Shown: piece after piece, positions 7,625-15,460 of the stretch
Position numbering within the stretch: the first letter of the stretch is position 1
Layout of the letters: every line of letters begins with the position of its first letter
Assembly (NCBI RefSeq): GCF_903166545.1
Contig: NZ_CAESCH010000001.1
Coordinates: forward strand, 1,492,001 to 1,556,000
Origin: Metabacillus schmidteae
GTDB taxonomy: Bacteria > Bacillota > Bacilli > Bacillales > Bacillaceae
Reading direction: 5' to 3'
Length of the DNA: 64,000 nt
The notes under the pieces: generated by a model
Database searches by the model: none
Told to the model about the DNA's origin: nothing
The model's input: the letters and a program-made list of their open reading frames with translations, nothing else
Program-made: the position numbers and the translations under genes

Positions 7625-7690
7625 ATGGCAGAATTGATTTATCATGTTGCAGTTTCACTAGATAACTTTATTGCGGATCAAGGTATGTTA
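7625..7690 (+). pseudogene. Truncated 5' end of a RibD/DHFR-family gene (YyaP-like)
   Basis: After a GGAGG ribosome site the frame encodes MAELIYHVAVSLDNFIADQG, which is the characteristic first strand and loop of the dihydrofolate reductase-like RibD C-terminal family (usual form YHVAVSLDGFIA). Full-length family members are about 170-190 residues. Here homology ends after about 22 codons and the frame runs into unrelated hydrophobic sequence, with a stop near 7756. It is a broken remnant joined to the next small gene. Confidence 0.65.
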
Positions 7691-7710
7691 GAAGGGGATT
7701 TAATATATTT

Positions 7711-7860
7711 TTGTTTTTGGGTATTTTACTCATTTTGTTCGGTGCTTTTTTGCTAGGGTTAACAATTGATCAATTCGGTGATTTAGGTAATATTATTATG
7801 AATATAATTGGTATTGGTTGTCTATTAGTTGGTGCTCTATTAGGAAAAAAGAAAAATTAA
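7711..7860 (+). CDS. 49-residue membrane ORF downstream of a gene fragment
   Basis: From a TTG with AAGGGGA about 14 nt upstream, a 49-residue frame encodes two hydrophobic stretches (LGILLILFGAFLLGL and IMNIIGIGCLLVGALLG) and a basic tail KKKN. It is probably a small membrane protein whose own 5' region was replaced by the reductase fragment. The start is uncertain. It ends 26 nt before repeat R9. Confidence 0.45.
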   Translation: MFLGILLILFGAFLLGLTIDQFGDLGNIIMNIIGIGCLLVGALLGKKKN

Positions 7861-7885
7861 TAATCTATTTAAAGATTGACTTTTA

Positions 7886-7935
7886 GCTCTTCAACAATCA
7901 AACGCTATCCTGACAAGGAACAGTGCTTACTTTAT
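7886..7935 (+). repeat. Folded intergenic repeat R9
   Basis: GCTCTTCAACAATCAAACGC is followed by TATCCTGACAAGGAACAGTGC, an imperfect inner hairpin. It lies directly upstream of the lipoprotein gene. Confidence 0.65.
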
Positions 7936-7964
7936 CATAGTTGCATAATAGAGGTGTGGGCATC

Positions 7965-8294
7965 TTGAAAAGAAAATATCCTATATTATTCTCAATTGTA
8001 TTAATTGGATTACTATCTGCGTGTAGTTTTTCTGAAGATGATAATCAAGGAGTAGTAATTGAAACAGAAAATTCTAACTTTATAGGAACAATCAAGGAAA
8101 TCAACGGTCACAGGGCACTCGTTTATGCCAAAATATTTGAGGGAAACCCAGAAGGTGATGTGTTTGTTGACCTTTCTGTAAATAATACAAAAACATTCAA
8201 GGTCGGGGACAAGATAAAGGTAGAATTTGATGGAACGGTTTTAGAATCATATCCTGCCCAAATTAATACACTTTCTGTTGAATTGATTGAGTAA
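7965..8294 (+). CDS. Small secreted lipoprotein (possibly DUF3221-like)
   Basis: The 109-residue product has a lipoprotein signal peptide with a lysine/arginine start and lipobox LSAC (lipidated Cys20). The mature part is a small beta-rich domain (FIGTIKEINGHRALVYAKI, then GDKIKVEFDGTV), of the OB-like type seen in DUF3221 lipoproteins. The TTG at 7965 is chosen because GAGGTG lies 8 nt upstream; a TTG at 7941 has no site. The function is unknown. It forms the unit R9-R10. Confidence 0.7.
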   Translation: MKRKYPILFSIVLIGLLSACSFSEDDNQGVVIETENSNFIGTIKEINGHRALVYAKIFEGNPEGDVFVDLSVNNTKTFKVGDKIKVEFDGTVLESYPAQINTLSVELIE

Positions 8295-8340
8295 TATATA
8301 GAAAGATTTTGCCGCGAACTAAAGCGCTTTAATCAATATT

Positions 8341-8391
8341 GATCATCAACAATCAAGCCCTTATCTTGAATAAAGGTAAGGGCTTTTTATA
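8341..8391 (+). repeat. Folded intergenic repeat R10 (terminator-like)
   Basis: TCATCAACAATCAAGCCCTT begins a near-perfect inner hairpin (AAGCCCTTATCTT with AAGGTAAGGGCTT) followed by TTTTTA. Among the copies it looks most like a functional rho-independent terminator. Confidence 0.75.
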
Positions 8392-8484
8392 GTACTTAAA
8401 GGAATAGAGCGGGTTAGTTCAACAACCAATTTAAGGAAATTATGCTATTATATAGTTAATAGTCAATAAAAAGGAGAATTGGAA

Positions 8485-8658
8485 GTGGCTTATGAATTTG
8501 TACTAACATACATCTTTACTTTCCTTGTACTAGTTATAATCATTCAGCTTTATATTAAAACATATTTACCAAAAGGTAAAGCAGGCAAGAAAAAAGGATA
8601 TACAATTTTACTCATTCAAAGTTTTATCATTTCAGTTCTCCTTACTTGGGTTATGTAG
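8485..8658 (+). CDS. 57-residue two-span membrane protein
   Basis: A GTG start stands 8 nt after AAGGAG. The frame encodes two membrane helices (about residues 5-23 and 41-56) separated by a very basic loop (LPKGKAGKKKG). No family was recognised. It is a conventional small gene with a good ribosome site. Confidence 0.6.
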   Translation: MAYEFVLTYIFTFLVLVIIIQLYIKTYLPKGKAGKKKGYTILLIQSFIISVLLTWVM

Positions 8659-8845
8659 ATATTATTAAGCTAAAGGTGCAAAAGTTAAAGTTTGGAATTT
8701 CTTTTTTAGTGGCTTATTTCCTTGTTCGAACTAATGAGCAAGGTAGAGTATAAGTTTATATACTAGTGAGCTGCTAGTTTGAATAAAACCTCCCCATATC
8801 TCACCACAAATAAAGATATACTCTAAATAAGGAGGACAGTCTAAA

Positions 8846-9181
8846 ATGGAATTCAAAATTGGGAACGGTGCTATTGTTCTACCTCCCTTACACATTACGA
8901 TTATCGCAATAATAATTATTATCTTGTTAGTAAAATGGAGTAAGCGATTAGAAACACGACGTTTTACGGTTTTCTTTTATTTTCTGATTAGCACATACAT
9001 TGCCCCAATTTATTCTCTAAGTACAAAAGAGGGTATTTTTCAGCTATGGCTTCCCTTGGGATTTATAGTAGTGTTCCTTTACTTGTTTCGTAGTAAAAGA
9101 AACCATTCATCTAAACTAAAAGCGAGTTTCCTAGGACTTTGTATAGCCATATATCAGTTAATTCATATTTATATGAAGTAG
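8846..9181 (+). CDS. 111-residue membrane protein, unknown family
   Basis: The protein has four hydrophobic segments (about residues 14-29, 42-58, 65-83 and 93-108) with basic loops (KWSKRLETRRF, RSKRNHSSKLK). AAGGAGGAC precedes the ATG closely. I recognise no domain. It is followed after 3 nt by repeat R12. Confidence 0.6.
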   Translation: MEFKIGNGAIVLPPLHITIIAIIIIILLVKWSKRLETRRFTVFFYFLISTYIAPIYSLSTKEGIFQLWLPLGFIVVFLYLFRSKRNHSSKLKASFLGLCIAIYQLIHIYMK

Positions 9182-9183
9182 TT

Positions 9184-9270
9184 TTGTTCTTCAACAGGTG
9201 CGTTAATTAAATAAGGATAGCTGATATTTTGTGTGTAAGGCCAGATTTCAACATAGGATAACTGGACCTT
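9184..9270 (+). repeat. Folded intergenic repeat R12 (complete, diverged)
   Basis: TTGTTCTTCAACAGGTGCGT, an inner ATTAAATAAGGATAGC segment, then AAGGCCAGATTTCAACATAG and GATAACTGGAC. The right arm reverse-complements to TATGTTGAAATCTGGCCTT, again matching the left-arm type. It starts 3 nt after the preceding stop codon. Confidence 0.65.
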
Positions 9271-9329
9271 TTAATATATCTTTTCAGATAATTGTTCATC
9301 TTAAATAAAAATATTATGGAGGTATATTT

Positions 9330-9614
9330 ATGTGGATACTATTAGGAATTATTGCAATAGTAGCAACTTTTATAAATCTTTATAGGTATAAAACAGGAAA
9401 AGATTATAAACTTGCAATGGCAATGGGATTATCATTTACAGCATTGACACTCTGTGCAGAATATAGCCTTGTATCTAATTGGGTAAAAAGTGAAGATTGG
9501 CCAGCTTTATTGGATGTTGTACCTACTATGGAAAAGGCATTATGGTTTTTGACAATTGTTTCAATCGTACTAAATATAGCACCTATACTTTTAGAACTAA
9601 AAAATAAAAAATAA
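9330..9614 (+). CDS. 94-residue membrane protein, unknown family
   Basis: Three membrane segments are visible (about residues 2-18, 30-48 and 73-91) with a Trp-containing middle loop (NWVKSEDWPALLDVV). TATGGAGG precedes the ATG. It resembles small hypothetical Bacillus membrane proteins, but no function is known. It is the first gene after repeat R12. Confidence 0.6.
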   Translation: MWILLGIIAIVATFINLYRYKTGKDYKLAMAMGLSFTALTLCAEYSLVSNWVKSEDWPALLDVVPTMEKALWFLTIVSIVLNIAPILLELKNKK

Positions 9615-9833
9615 TTACTTATTGTCGCACTATTTATATAATATGCAATTATTGTGTAAATCTTTATGTATAACTAACGGGCACATGTAATGAACACGAA
9701 TTAATAGATTGCAGCGTCAACCTTATTTCCTTTTTGGTCTTCGACTAATTGCCATTTAGAGAAATAATGAATTCAGTTACATAAAATGATGAAACGGTAT
9801 TTTATTTATTTGGAATTTATCAGGGGAAAGAAG

Positions 9834-9965
9834 ATGAAGGGTTTATTGTTTGCCATTGTAGGTGCAATAGGGTACTTGTTTAGTAATAAGTTTTTTACAC
9901 AAGACTTAGAGATTAATTATTTGGTTCCTGATCAGAAATTTCATCCTCTAAGAAAGATTGTGTGA
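9834..9965 (+). CDS. 43-residue small membrane ORF
   Basis: The ATG follows GGGGAAAGAAG. The frame encodes one hydrophobic helix (LLFAIVGAIGYLF) and a polar tail (DLEINYLVPDQKFHPLRKIV). Its only support is the ribosome site and the membrane-protein composition. Confidence 0.4.
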   Translation: MKGLLFAIVGAIGYLFSNKFFTQDLEINYLVPDQKFHPLRKIV

Positions 9966-10020
9966 ATTCTTGCATTTATAATCTCCTTTAAATACCTCTT
10001 GTTAAGAAGGAAGGTTACTA

Positions 10021-10060
10021 TATTCACGAATAGCACTTAGATTGTTGAAGAACACTAAAC
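10021..10060 (-). repeat. Folded intergenic repeat R13, reverse orientation
   Basis: On the minus strand this reads GTTCTTCAACAATCTAAGTG followed by CTATTCGTGAATA, a clear left arm of the family. The second half is not recognisable. It lies downstream of the minus-strand yczE-type gene, the only copy with this orientation. Confidence 0.65.
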
Positions 10061-10065
10061 CAAAA

Positions 10066-10112
10066 TAAACGTCTATATCCCTCGATAATACTGGAATAAG
10101 ACGTTTTTTTAC
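10066..10112 (-). terminator. Terminator-like hairpin downstream of the yczE-type gene
   Basis: On the minus strand AAACGTCT and AGACGTTT bracket a long loop containing TATTCCAGTATTATCGAGGG, followed by ATTTT. It probably ends the minus-strand GNAT-YczE unit. Confidence 0.5.
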
Positions 10113-10146
10113 TATCATTTGAAAGAATGATAAGGTTTTGAAAACG

Positions 10147-10737
10147 TTAAATCCTATCTAGCATTCTCCTCGTAACTGGCATAAAATAATTAAGTAATAC
10201 TCCACCAAAACAAACTGTAAGTACAGTTCCAACACCAATTGGTCCTTTGAATAATAATGCCATAATTAAGAATACAAAATAAATGAGTGTTCTCGAAAAC
10301 AGTATATTAGTTCTGGTTAATTCTTGAATGATTAAAGTTAAACGATCGATTGGAATAGGAGCAAAATTTGTGTGTAAATATATCGCAGTCCCCATTCCAA
10401 TTAGAACCATGCCGATTCCAAAGCAAACCAGTTTACTAGATAATAGTTCAGGTGTTAGTAAGTTGTGTAATAGTAAAATCCACATATCAATACCAATACC
10501 CGTGATAAAAGCTGTTACCAAACCCAACAATTCAGGTTTTTGTCTTTTTATAAATGAATTACAGCCTATCAGTATGAAAGCTATAATGATCTCCCAGCTG
10601 CCCACCGTTAGCCCAACGTTTAAGGATAAACCAACCAAAAGTGCATCAAAAGGTGATGTACCAAGATCAGATTGGATTGTGAATGAAATACCAAGCGTTA
10701 AGGTGAAAATTCCTGCTACATAAAAAGCATATTTCAC
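10147..10737 (-). CDS. YczE/YyaS/YitT-family membrane protein
   Basis: This 196-residue protein has five to six membrane helices and the family signature near the N-terminus, LGISFTIQSDLGTSPFDAL, plus the repeat-like HTNFAPIPIDRLTLIIQEL. These are the conserved features of YczE-type membrane proteins; in B. subtilis YczE affects surfactin production, by an unclear mechanism. It lies 20 nt downstream of a minus-strand GNAT gene, so the two are probably cotranscribed. Confidence 0.85.
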   Translation of the reverse strand: MKYAFYVAGIFTLTLGISFTIQSDLGTSPFDALLVGLSLNVGLTVGSWEIIIAFILIGCNSFIKRQKPELLGLVTAFITGIGIDMWILLLHNLLTPELLSSKLVCFGIGMVLIGMGTAIYLHTNFAPIPIDRLTLIIQELTRTNILFSRTLIYFVFLIMALLFKGPIGVGTVLTVCFGGVLLNYFMPVTRRMLDRI

Positions 10738-10757
10738 TTAAACCATTCTCTTCATTT

Positions 10758-11198
10758 TTATTTAGAAGTTAGTTCTTTTACCATTAAAATGTGGGGGATT
10801 CCCTCTTCCATAAATATAGGAGAAGAGGTTTGGTACCCAAGTTTTTTATAAAAACCCTCTGCCTGTGTTTGTCCGTGTAATTTGACCTGCAATATTCCTT
10901 CTTCTTCTGCAATTTCTTCCAATGCTTTAATCATAACTTTACCTAGTCCAAATTTACGAAATGGCTTTAGGATACAAATTCTTTCTAATTTTCCAAAGCC
11001 ATCTGCTACTCTTAGTCTTCCTGTTCCGACTGGTTGATCATTGTAATGAACTAATATATGCTCACAAAGTCCATTCAGTGTATCAAATTGATCAAATTCA
11101 CCTTCTAAAGGGACACCTTGTTCCTTCACAAATACTTCTTTTCGAATAGCAAATGCTGCCTTTAAATCTTCATCAAGCGTAATTCTTTTTACATTCAT
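10758..11198 (-). CDS. GNAT-family N-acetyltransferase (YjcF-like)
   Basis: The 146-residue protein begins with FAIRKEVFVKEQGVPLEGEF, a signature of YjcF/ElaA-type GNATs, followed by the acetyl-CoA loop KPFRKFGLGKVMIKAL and the C-terminal AEGFYKKLGYQ. The usual length fits. The substrate is unknown. It is divergent from the marR-paiA pair, with two TTG-N6-CAA operators in the shared intergenic region, so it could belong to the same regulon. Confidence 0.85.
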   Translation of the reverse strand: MNVKRITLDEDLKAAFAIRKEVFVKEQGVPLEGEFDQFDTLNGLCEHILVHYNDQPVGTGRLRVADGFGKLERICILKPFRKFGLGKVMIKALEEIAEEEGILQVKLHGQTQAEGFYKKLGYQTSSPIFMEEGIPHILMVKELTSK

Positions 11199-11234
11199 TT
11201 TTTTCAGTCCTTATAGAGTAATGAGGTCATTTTA

Positions 11235-11246
11235 TTGCAAATACAA
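11235..11246. promoter_or_regulatory. Candidate MarR operator (TTGCAAATACAA)
   Basis: This TTG-N6-CAA sequence is almost a copy of one found 47 bp downstream (TTGTAAATGCAA). Each is a near-palindrome of the MarR type. They lie between the divergent GNAT and marR genes. Confidence 0.5.
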
Positions 11247-11281
11247 CAAAAATAGAATACATTTAATTTATATCACTTTTA

Positions 11282-11293
11282 TTGTAAATGCAA
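11282..11293. promoter_or_regulatory. Candidate MarR operator (TTGTAAATGCAA)
   Basis: This is the second copy of the TTG-N6-CAA motif, embedded in the longer conserved context TTATTGTAAATGCAACAAAA. It ends 24 nt before the marR ATG, a typical autorepression position. Confidence 0.5.
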
Positions 11294-11317
11294 CAAAAAA
11301 AGTTAGGGAGATAAATC

Positions 11318-12314
<997 letters not shown>

Positions 12315-12719
12315 CTTATCGAGCGGTTATATTGGCAAAATAATTATATCTTAAATAATTAAAGAGATTGGTTTAATTAATTTCTTTTTCTTATTCGACT
12401 AATGTATGAAATCCAGATGATTCCAATAGAAATTGTTGTTATTTACCAGTCAAGTTTGTATATTAAGGATAGAGATGTATGAAAGGGGAATTGAGATTCT
12501 ACATGTGGCAAACTCTGTAATGAAATAAATTGATAACTTTCTAAGGGAGTAGTCTGTCTATTTATTGGATATTCATTATAAAATAGGGACGAGTGGTGTG
12601 GAGTTATGTATTACCCAATACTTGGCAGATACTTTTATGGTGTCTGCTTTTCATTTTTATAAGAAACTGCATCTCTATTACCAATATCATTATGTCCTGT
12701 TCATATGGAGGGTAAAATA
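12315..12719. other. Intergenic region between paiA and the SDR gene
   Basis: No credible gene was found in this 405-bp stretch. The only clear element is the terminator-like hairpin at 12625-12647. A ribosome site for the SDR gene lies at its end. Confidence 0.6.
12625..12656 (+). terminator. Rho-independent terminator
   Basis: GCAGATAC (12625-12632) pairs with GTGTCTGC (12640-12647) and is followed by TTTTCATTTTT. It could end read-through from paiA, or act as a leader hairpin about 70 nt before the SDR gene. Confidence 0.6.
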
Positions 12720-13475
12720 ATGAGTCATACTCAAAAGAAAATGGCAGTTATTACAGGAGCAAGCAGTCAAAAAGATATCGGTACAGCCATTTGCCGTAAG
12801 TTAGCATCACAGGATATTGATATTTTCTTTACCCACTGGAATTCTGAAGCTGCATGGATAGAAAGGTTTCAAGAAGAACTTTTACAAAAAGGTGTCAGCA
12901 GTGTGGCAATGGAAATAGATTTATCAGATGAAAACGCTGCTTACAAAATTTTTGAAGAAGTTGAGGATAAATTAGGATATCCATCAATCCTCATTAATAA
13001 TGCAGCTCATTCTACCAGTAATGATTATTTATCATTAGATGCTAAAACACTTGATGAACATTATACGGTTAATATGAGATCAAATTTTCTTCTTTGTGTT
13101 GAATTTGCACGTCGATTTAAAGAAGCAAATTTAAATTCAGGAAGAATCATCAATATGACATCAGGGCAGGATTTAGGTCCAATGCCCGGAGAGTTAGCCT
13201 ATGCAGCAACAAAAGGTGCTATTTCTGCTTTTACCAGGTCATTATCACAAGAACTTGCACCATTAGGAATAACTGTTAATGCTGTAAACCCGGGACCAAC
13301 TGATTCTACATGGATGAATGATGAAATAAGAGCATTTCTATTACCTAAATTCCCAATGGGACGTATTGGTACACCGGATGATGTAGCAAAAATAATTTCT
13401 TTTCTTGCAAGTGATGAAGCTGAATGGATTACTGGACAAATTATTCATTCAGAAGGTGGATTTATACGAGGATAA
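12720..13475 (+). CDS. Short-chain dehydrogenase/reductase, FabG-like
   Basis: The product is a classical SDR oxidoreductase using NAD(P)(H). It shows the nucleotide loop TGASSQKDIGTAIC, the NNAA motif in ILINNAAHS, and the catalytic Ser in NMTSGQDLG with YAATK (Tyr and Lys) at about residues 160-164, plus NAVNPGPTDS. It resembles 3-oxoacyl-ACP reductases, but the exact substrate is not readable. GGAGG at 12708-12712 selects the ATG at 12720. A strong terminator follows, so it is monocistronic. Confidence 0.88.
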   Translation: MSHTQKKMAVITGASSQKDIGTAICRKLASQDIDIFFTHWNSEAAWIERFQEELLQKGVSSVAMEIDLSDENAAYKIFEEVEDKLGYPSILINNAAHSTSNDYLSLDAKTLDEHYTVNMRSNFLLCVEFARRFKEANLNSGRIINMTSGQDLGPMPGELAYAATKGAISAFTRSLSQELAPLGITVNAVNPGPTDSTWMNDEIRAFLLPKFPMGRIGTPDDVAKIISFLASDEAEWITGQIIHSEGGFIRG

Positions 13476-13502
13476 GCTCATAAAATAAACGATGAAATCA
13501 CA

Positions 13503-13546
13503 AAGATGTACCAATGTAGAAAAGAATACATTGGTACATCTTTTAG
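13503..13546 (+). terminator. Rho-independent terminator after the SDR gene
   Basis: A perfect 16-bp stem (13503-13518 with 13527-13542; core AAGATGTACCAATGTA) with an 8-nt loop is followed by TTTAG. Confidence 0.85.
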
Positions 13547-13580
13547 TAGGTATAGTTTTTATAATGATTTGTTGGTTTTT

Positions 13581-14145
13581 ATCACTGATATGAAGAACAA
13601 AACTCATATCGAACTCAACCGAAATGTCTTTCATCACTAGTATGAAGAACAAAACTCATATCGAACTAGTCCGAAATGTCTTTCATCACTAGTATGAAGA
13701 ACAAAACTCATATCAAGCTAATCCGAAATGTCTTTCATTACTAGTATGAAGAAGAAAATTCATATCAAGCTCATTCGAAATGTCTTTCATCACTAGTATG
13801 AAGAACAAAACTCATATCGAACTCATTCGAAATGTCTTTCATCACTAGTATGAAGAACAAAACTCATATCGAACTCATCCGAAATGTCTTTCATCACTAG
13901 TATGAAGAACAAAACTCATATCAAGCTCATTCGAAATGTCTTTCATCGCTAGTATGAAGAACAAAACTCATATCAAGTCCATCCGAAATGTCTTTCATCA
14001 CTAGTATGAAGAACAAACTCATATCGAGCTCATCCGAAATGTCTTTCATCACTAGTATGAAGAACAAAACTCATATCAAGCTCATCCGAAATGTCTTTCA
14101 TCACTAGTATGAAGAACAAAACTCATATCAAGCTCATTCGAAATG
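13581..14145 (+). repeat. Tandem array, 11 units of about 52 bp
   Basis: Eleven head-to-tail units begin at 13581, 13633, 13685, 13737, 13789, 13841, 13893, 13945, 13997, 14048 and 14100; one unit is 51 bp. Each contains ATGAAGAACAAAACTCATAT and GAAATGTCTTTCAT, and most have the palindrome ACTAGT between TTCAT and ATGAA. Variation is concentrated in the segment between them (CGAACTCATC versus CAAGCTCATT). No spacers differ, so it is not a CRISPR. A second array with the same period and core lies at 54990-55375. Confidence 0.95.
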
Positions 14146-14221
14146 TACGTTAAAAAGGGGTATTTTAAATGGTGCCTCATTTAGTAACTTTAATATAACT
14201 GGGGTTGAAAAAGGTTCAACT

Positions 14222-14268
14222 AAAAAGGAAGGGAAAAGATTAGTTGATCATTTCCCTTCCTTTTTGAT
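14222..14268. terminator. Strong bidirectional hairpin
   Basis: AAAAAGGAAGGGAAA (14222-14236) pairs with TTTCCCTTCCTTTTT (14251-14265). It has A and T runs on both sides, so it can terminate in either direction. On the minus strand it lies downstream of the small gene at 14360-14521. Confidence 0.75.
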
Positions 14269-14359
14269 TTTGGATTTTTTAGAGCCTGCATCAATATTTT
14301 ATAGTACACGGTCCAAAAGCAGAGATTTAGGTTCACTAGGGAAGAAAAGTGACTAAAAA

Positions 14360-14521
14360 TTAATCATGCTTGTTGTTACCGCAAATGAATGTTAGTTCAT
14401 TGATGATGTTATTTACAGAAGTAAAAGTTTCATCGATTGTTTGGTTAATCTTTTCTGTTTGAGGATGATTTTTGTCAATCTTTCCAATTATGATGCTTTT
14501 CCATTGTAAAAAATTTTTCAT
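14360..14521 (-). CDS. 53-residue small protein with a strong ribosome site
   Basis: An AGGAGGTGATC ribosome site lies 5-15 nt before the ATG, the best Shine-Dalgarno in the area. The 53-residue product (KNFLQWKSIIIGKIDKNHP, then a helical acidic/polar segment, ending ICGNNKHD) is hydrophilic and probably cytoplasmic, with one cysteine. I recognise no family. A terminator lies 90 bp downstream. It is probably a genuine short gene of unknown function. Confidence 0.55.
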   Translation of the reverse strand: MKNFLQWKSIIIGKIDKNHPQTEKINQTIDETFTSVNNIINELTFICGNNKHD

Positions 14522-14640
14522 TACGATCACCTCCTATGTGCAGTATAGAACATGACGTTACGTGATTTTCAACCTAAAATGTACTTAATTAAATAAATTG
14601 AGCCAATGAGACAACATATCCAAATGTAAAATAATATACC

Positions 14641-14713
14641 AGTCTTCCGGAAATGCTTAACGCTTATTAAGGATAAGCACTATTTATCATTATAAGGACT
14701 AATTCAAGAATGA
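14641..14713 (+). repeat. Folded repeat R14, isolated copy outside the main array
   Basis: AGTCTTCCGGAAATGCTTAA, inner stem ACGCTTATTAAGGATAAGC, spacer TATTTATCATTA, then AAGGACTAATTCAAGAATGA. It keeps the order of elements of the complete copies 4-9 kb upstream but is diverged. Nothing else was found between 14522 and 14909 apart from the upstream region of the next gene. Confidence 0.55.
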
Positions 14714-14909
14714 TTATTTTAGGAAAGTGGAAACTTTGAAAAAGAATTAATTTATTCTTTTATCTTTTGAGTGTGCTACAAATTATCGGGATTGTGTTAC
14801 TATAGTGTTATTCTAAACTGTCAGAATGAATTGAGTCATGTGAACTAATTGGAGATTAAATTGGTATTGAGGAAGTAAGTTTAATAGAAGTAAGGGAGGG
14901 ATGACAATA

Positions 14910-15437
14910 GTGAATATAAAACAACCCTATGCCATAGATAAAGCTGGTGAAGAAGACATAAGTCAGGTTATTGAATTTATGATGAAAATAAGAAGTGAAG
15001 TTTTTCCGATGCTCTCACAAGACCAACTCCCGCCAGACTTACTCCATTTTAGGCAACATTATATCCAACGGGAAAATGCTGCAGTGTTTTCAGCACGAAT
15101 GCCTGATGGGACTTTGATCGGAACAATCGGTATTGTTCCTTACGATGGAAGATTCCATCAATTAGAAGGCTTTTACAACAATATTCCAACTGCTGAAATT
15201 GTGAAATGCTACATAGATTCGACGTATAGACGCTTAAAAATTGGAACGACACTGTTTCGGGAAGCGTTGAAGTTTAGTGAAGGTGCCGGATATCAAAGAC
15301 TTTATTTACATACACATCCTTTTTTACCTGGAGCGATATCGTTTTGGGAAAATCAAGGATTTAAGGTAAGCTTAGCTGAAGATGATCCAATCTGGAAAAC
15401 AGTACATATGGATATGAGTTTGAATGTACATAAGTAG
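14910..15437 (+). CDS. GNAT-family acetyltransferase preceding the nickel importer
   Basis: A GNAT-type fold is indicated by IGTIGIVPYDGRFHQLEGFY, the acetyl-CoA loop DSTYRRLKIGTTLFREALKF and GAISFWENQGFKV. GTG at 14910 is chosen because GGGAGG is 10 nt upstream; the ATG at 14901 is only 1-2 nt from it. It ends 23 nt before nikA with no terminator between, so it is likely cotranscribed with the importer. It might modify a metallophore or a metal-binding small molecule, but that is inference from position only. Confidence 0.75.
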   Translation: MNIKQPYAIDKAGEEDISQVIEFMMKIRSEVFPMLSQDQLPPDLLHFRQHYIQRENAAVFSARMPDGTLIGTIGIVPYDGRFHQLEGFYNNIPTAEIVKCYIDSTYRRLKIGTTLFREALKFSEGAGYQRLYLHTHPFLPGAISFWENQGFKVSLAEDDPIWKTVHMDMSLNVHK

Positions 15438-15460
15438 AAAAACAAAAGGGAGTTACATCA

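Noticed and set aside
139..10060. Calling the repeat array an integron
   Set aside because: No integrase gene, no attI site and no GTTRRRY core were found; only the layout and fold are similar, so I kept it as a hypothesis.
13581..14145. Possible CRISPR array
   Set aside because: Units are contiguous 52-bp repeats with no variable spacers, and no cas genes are present.
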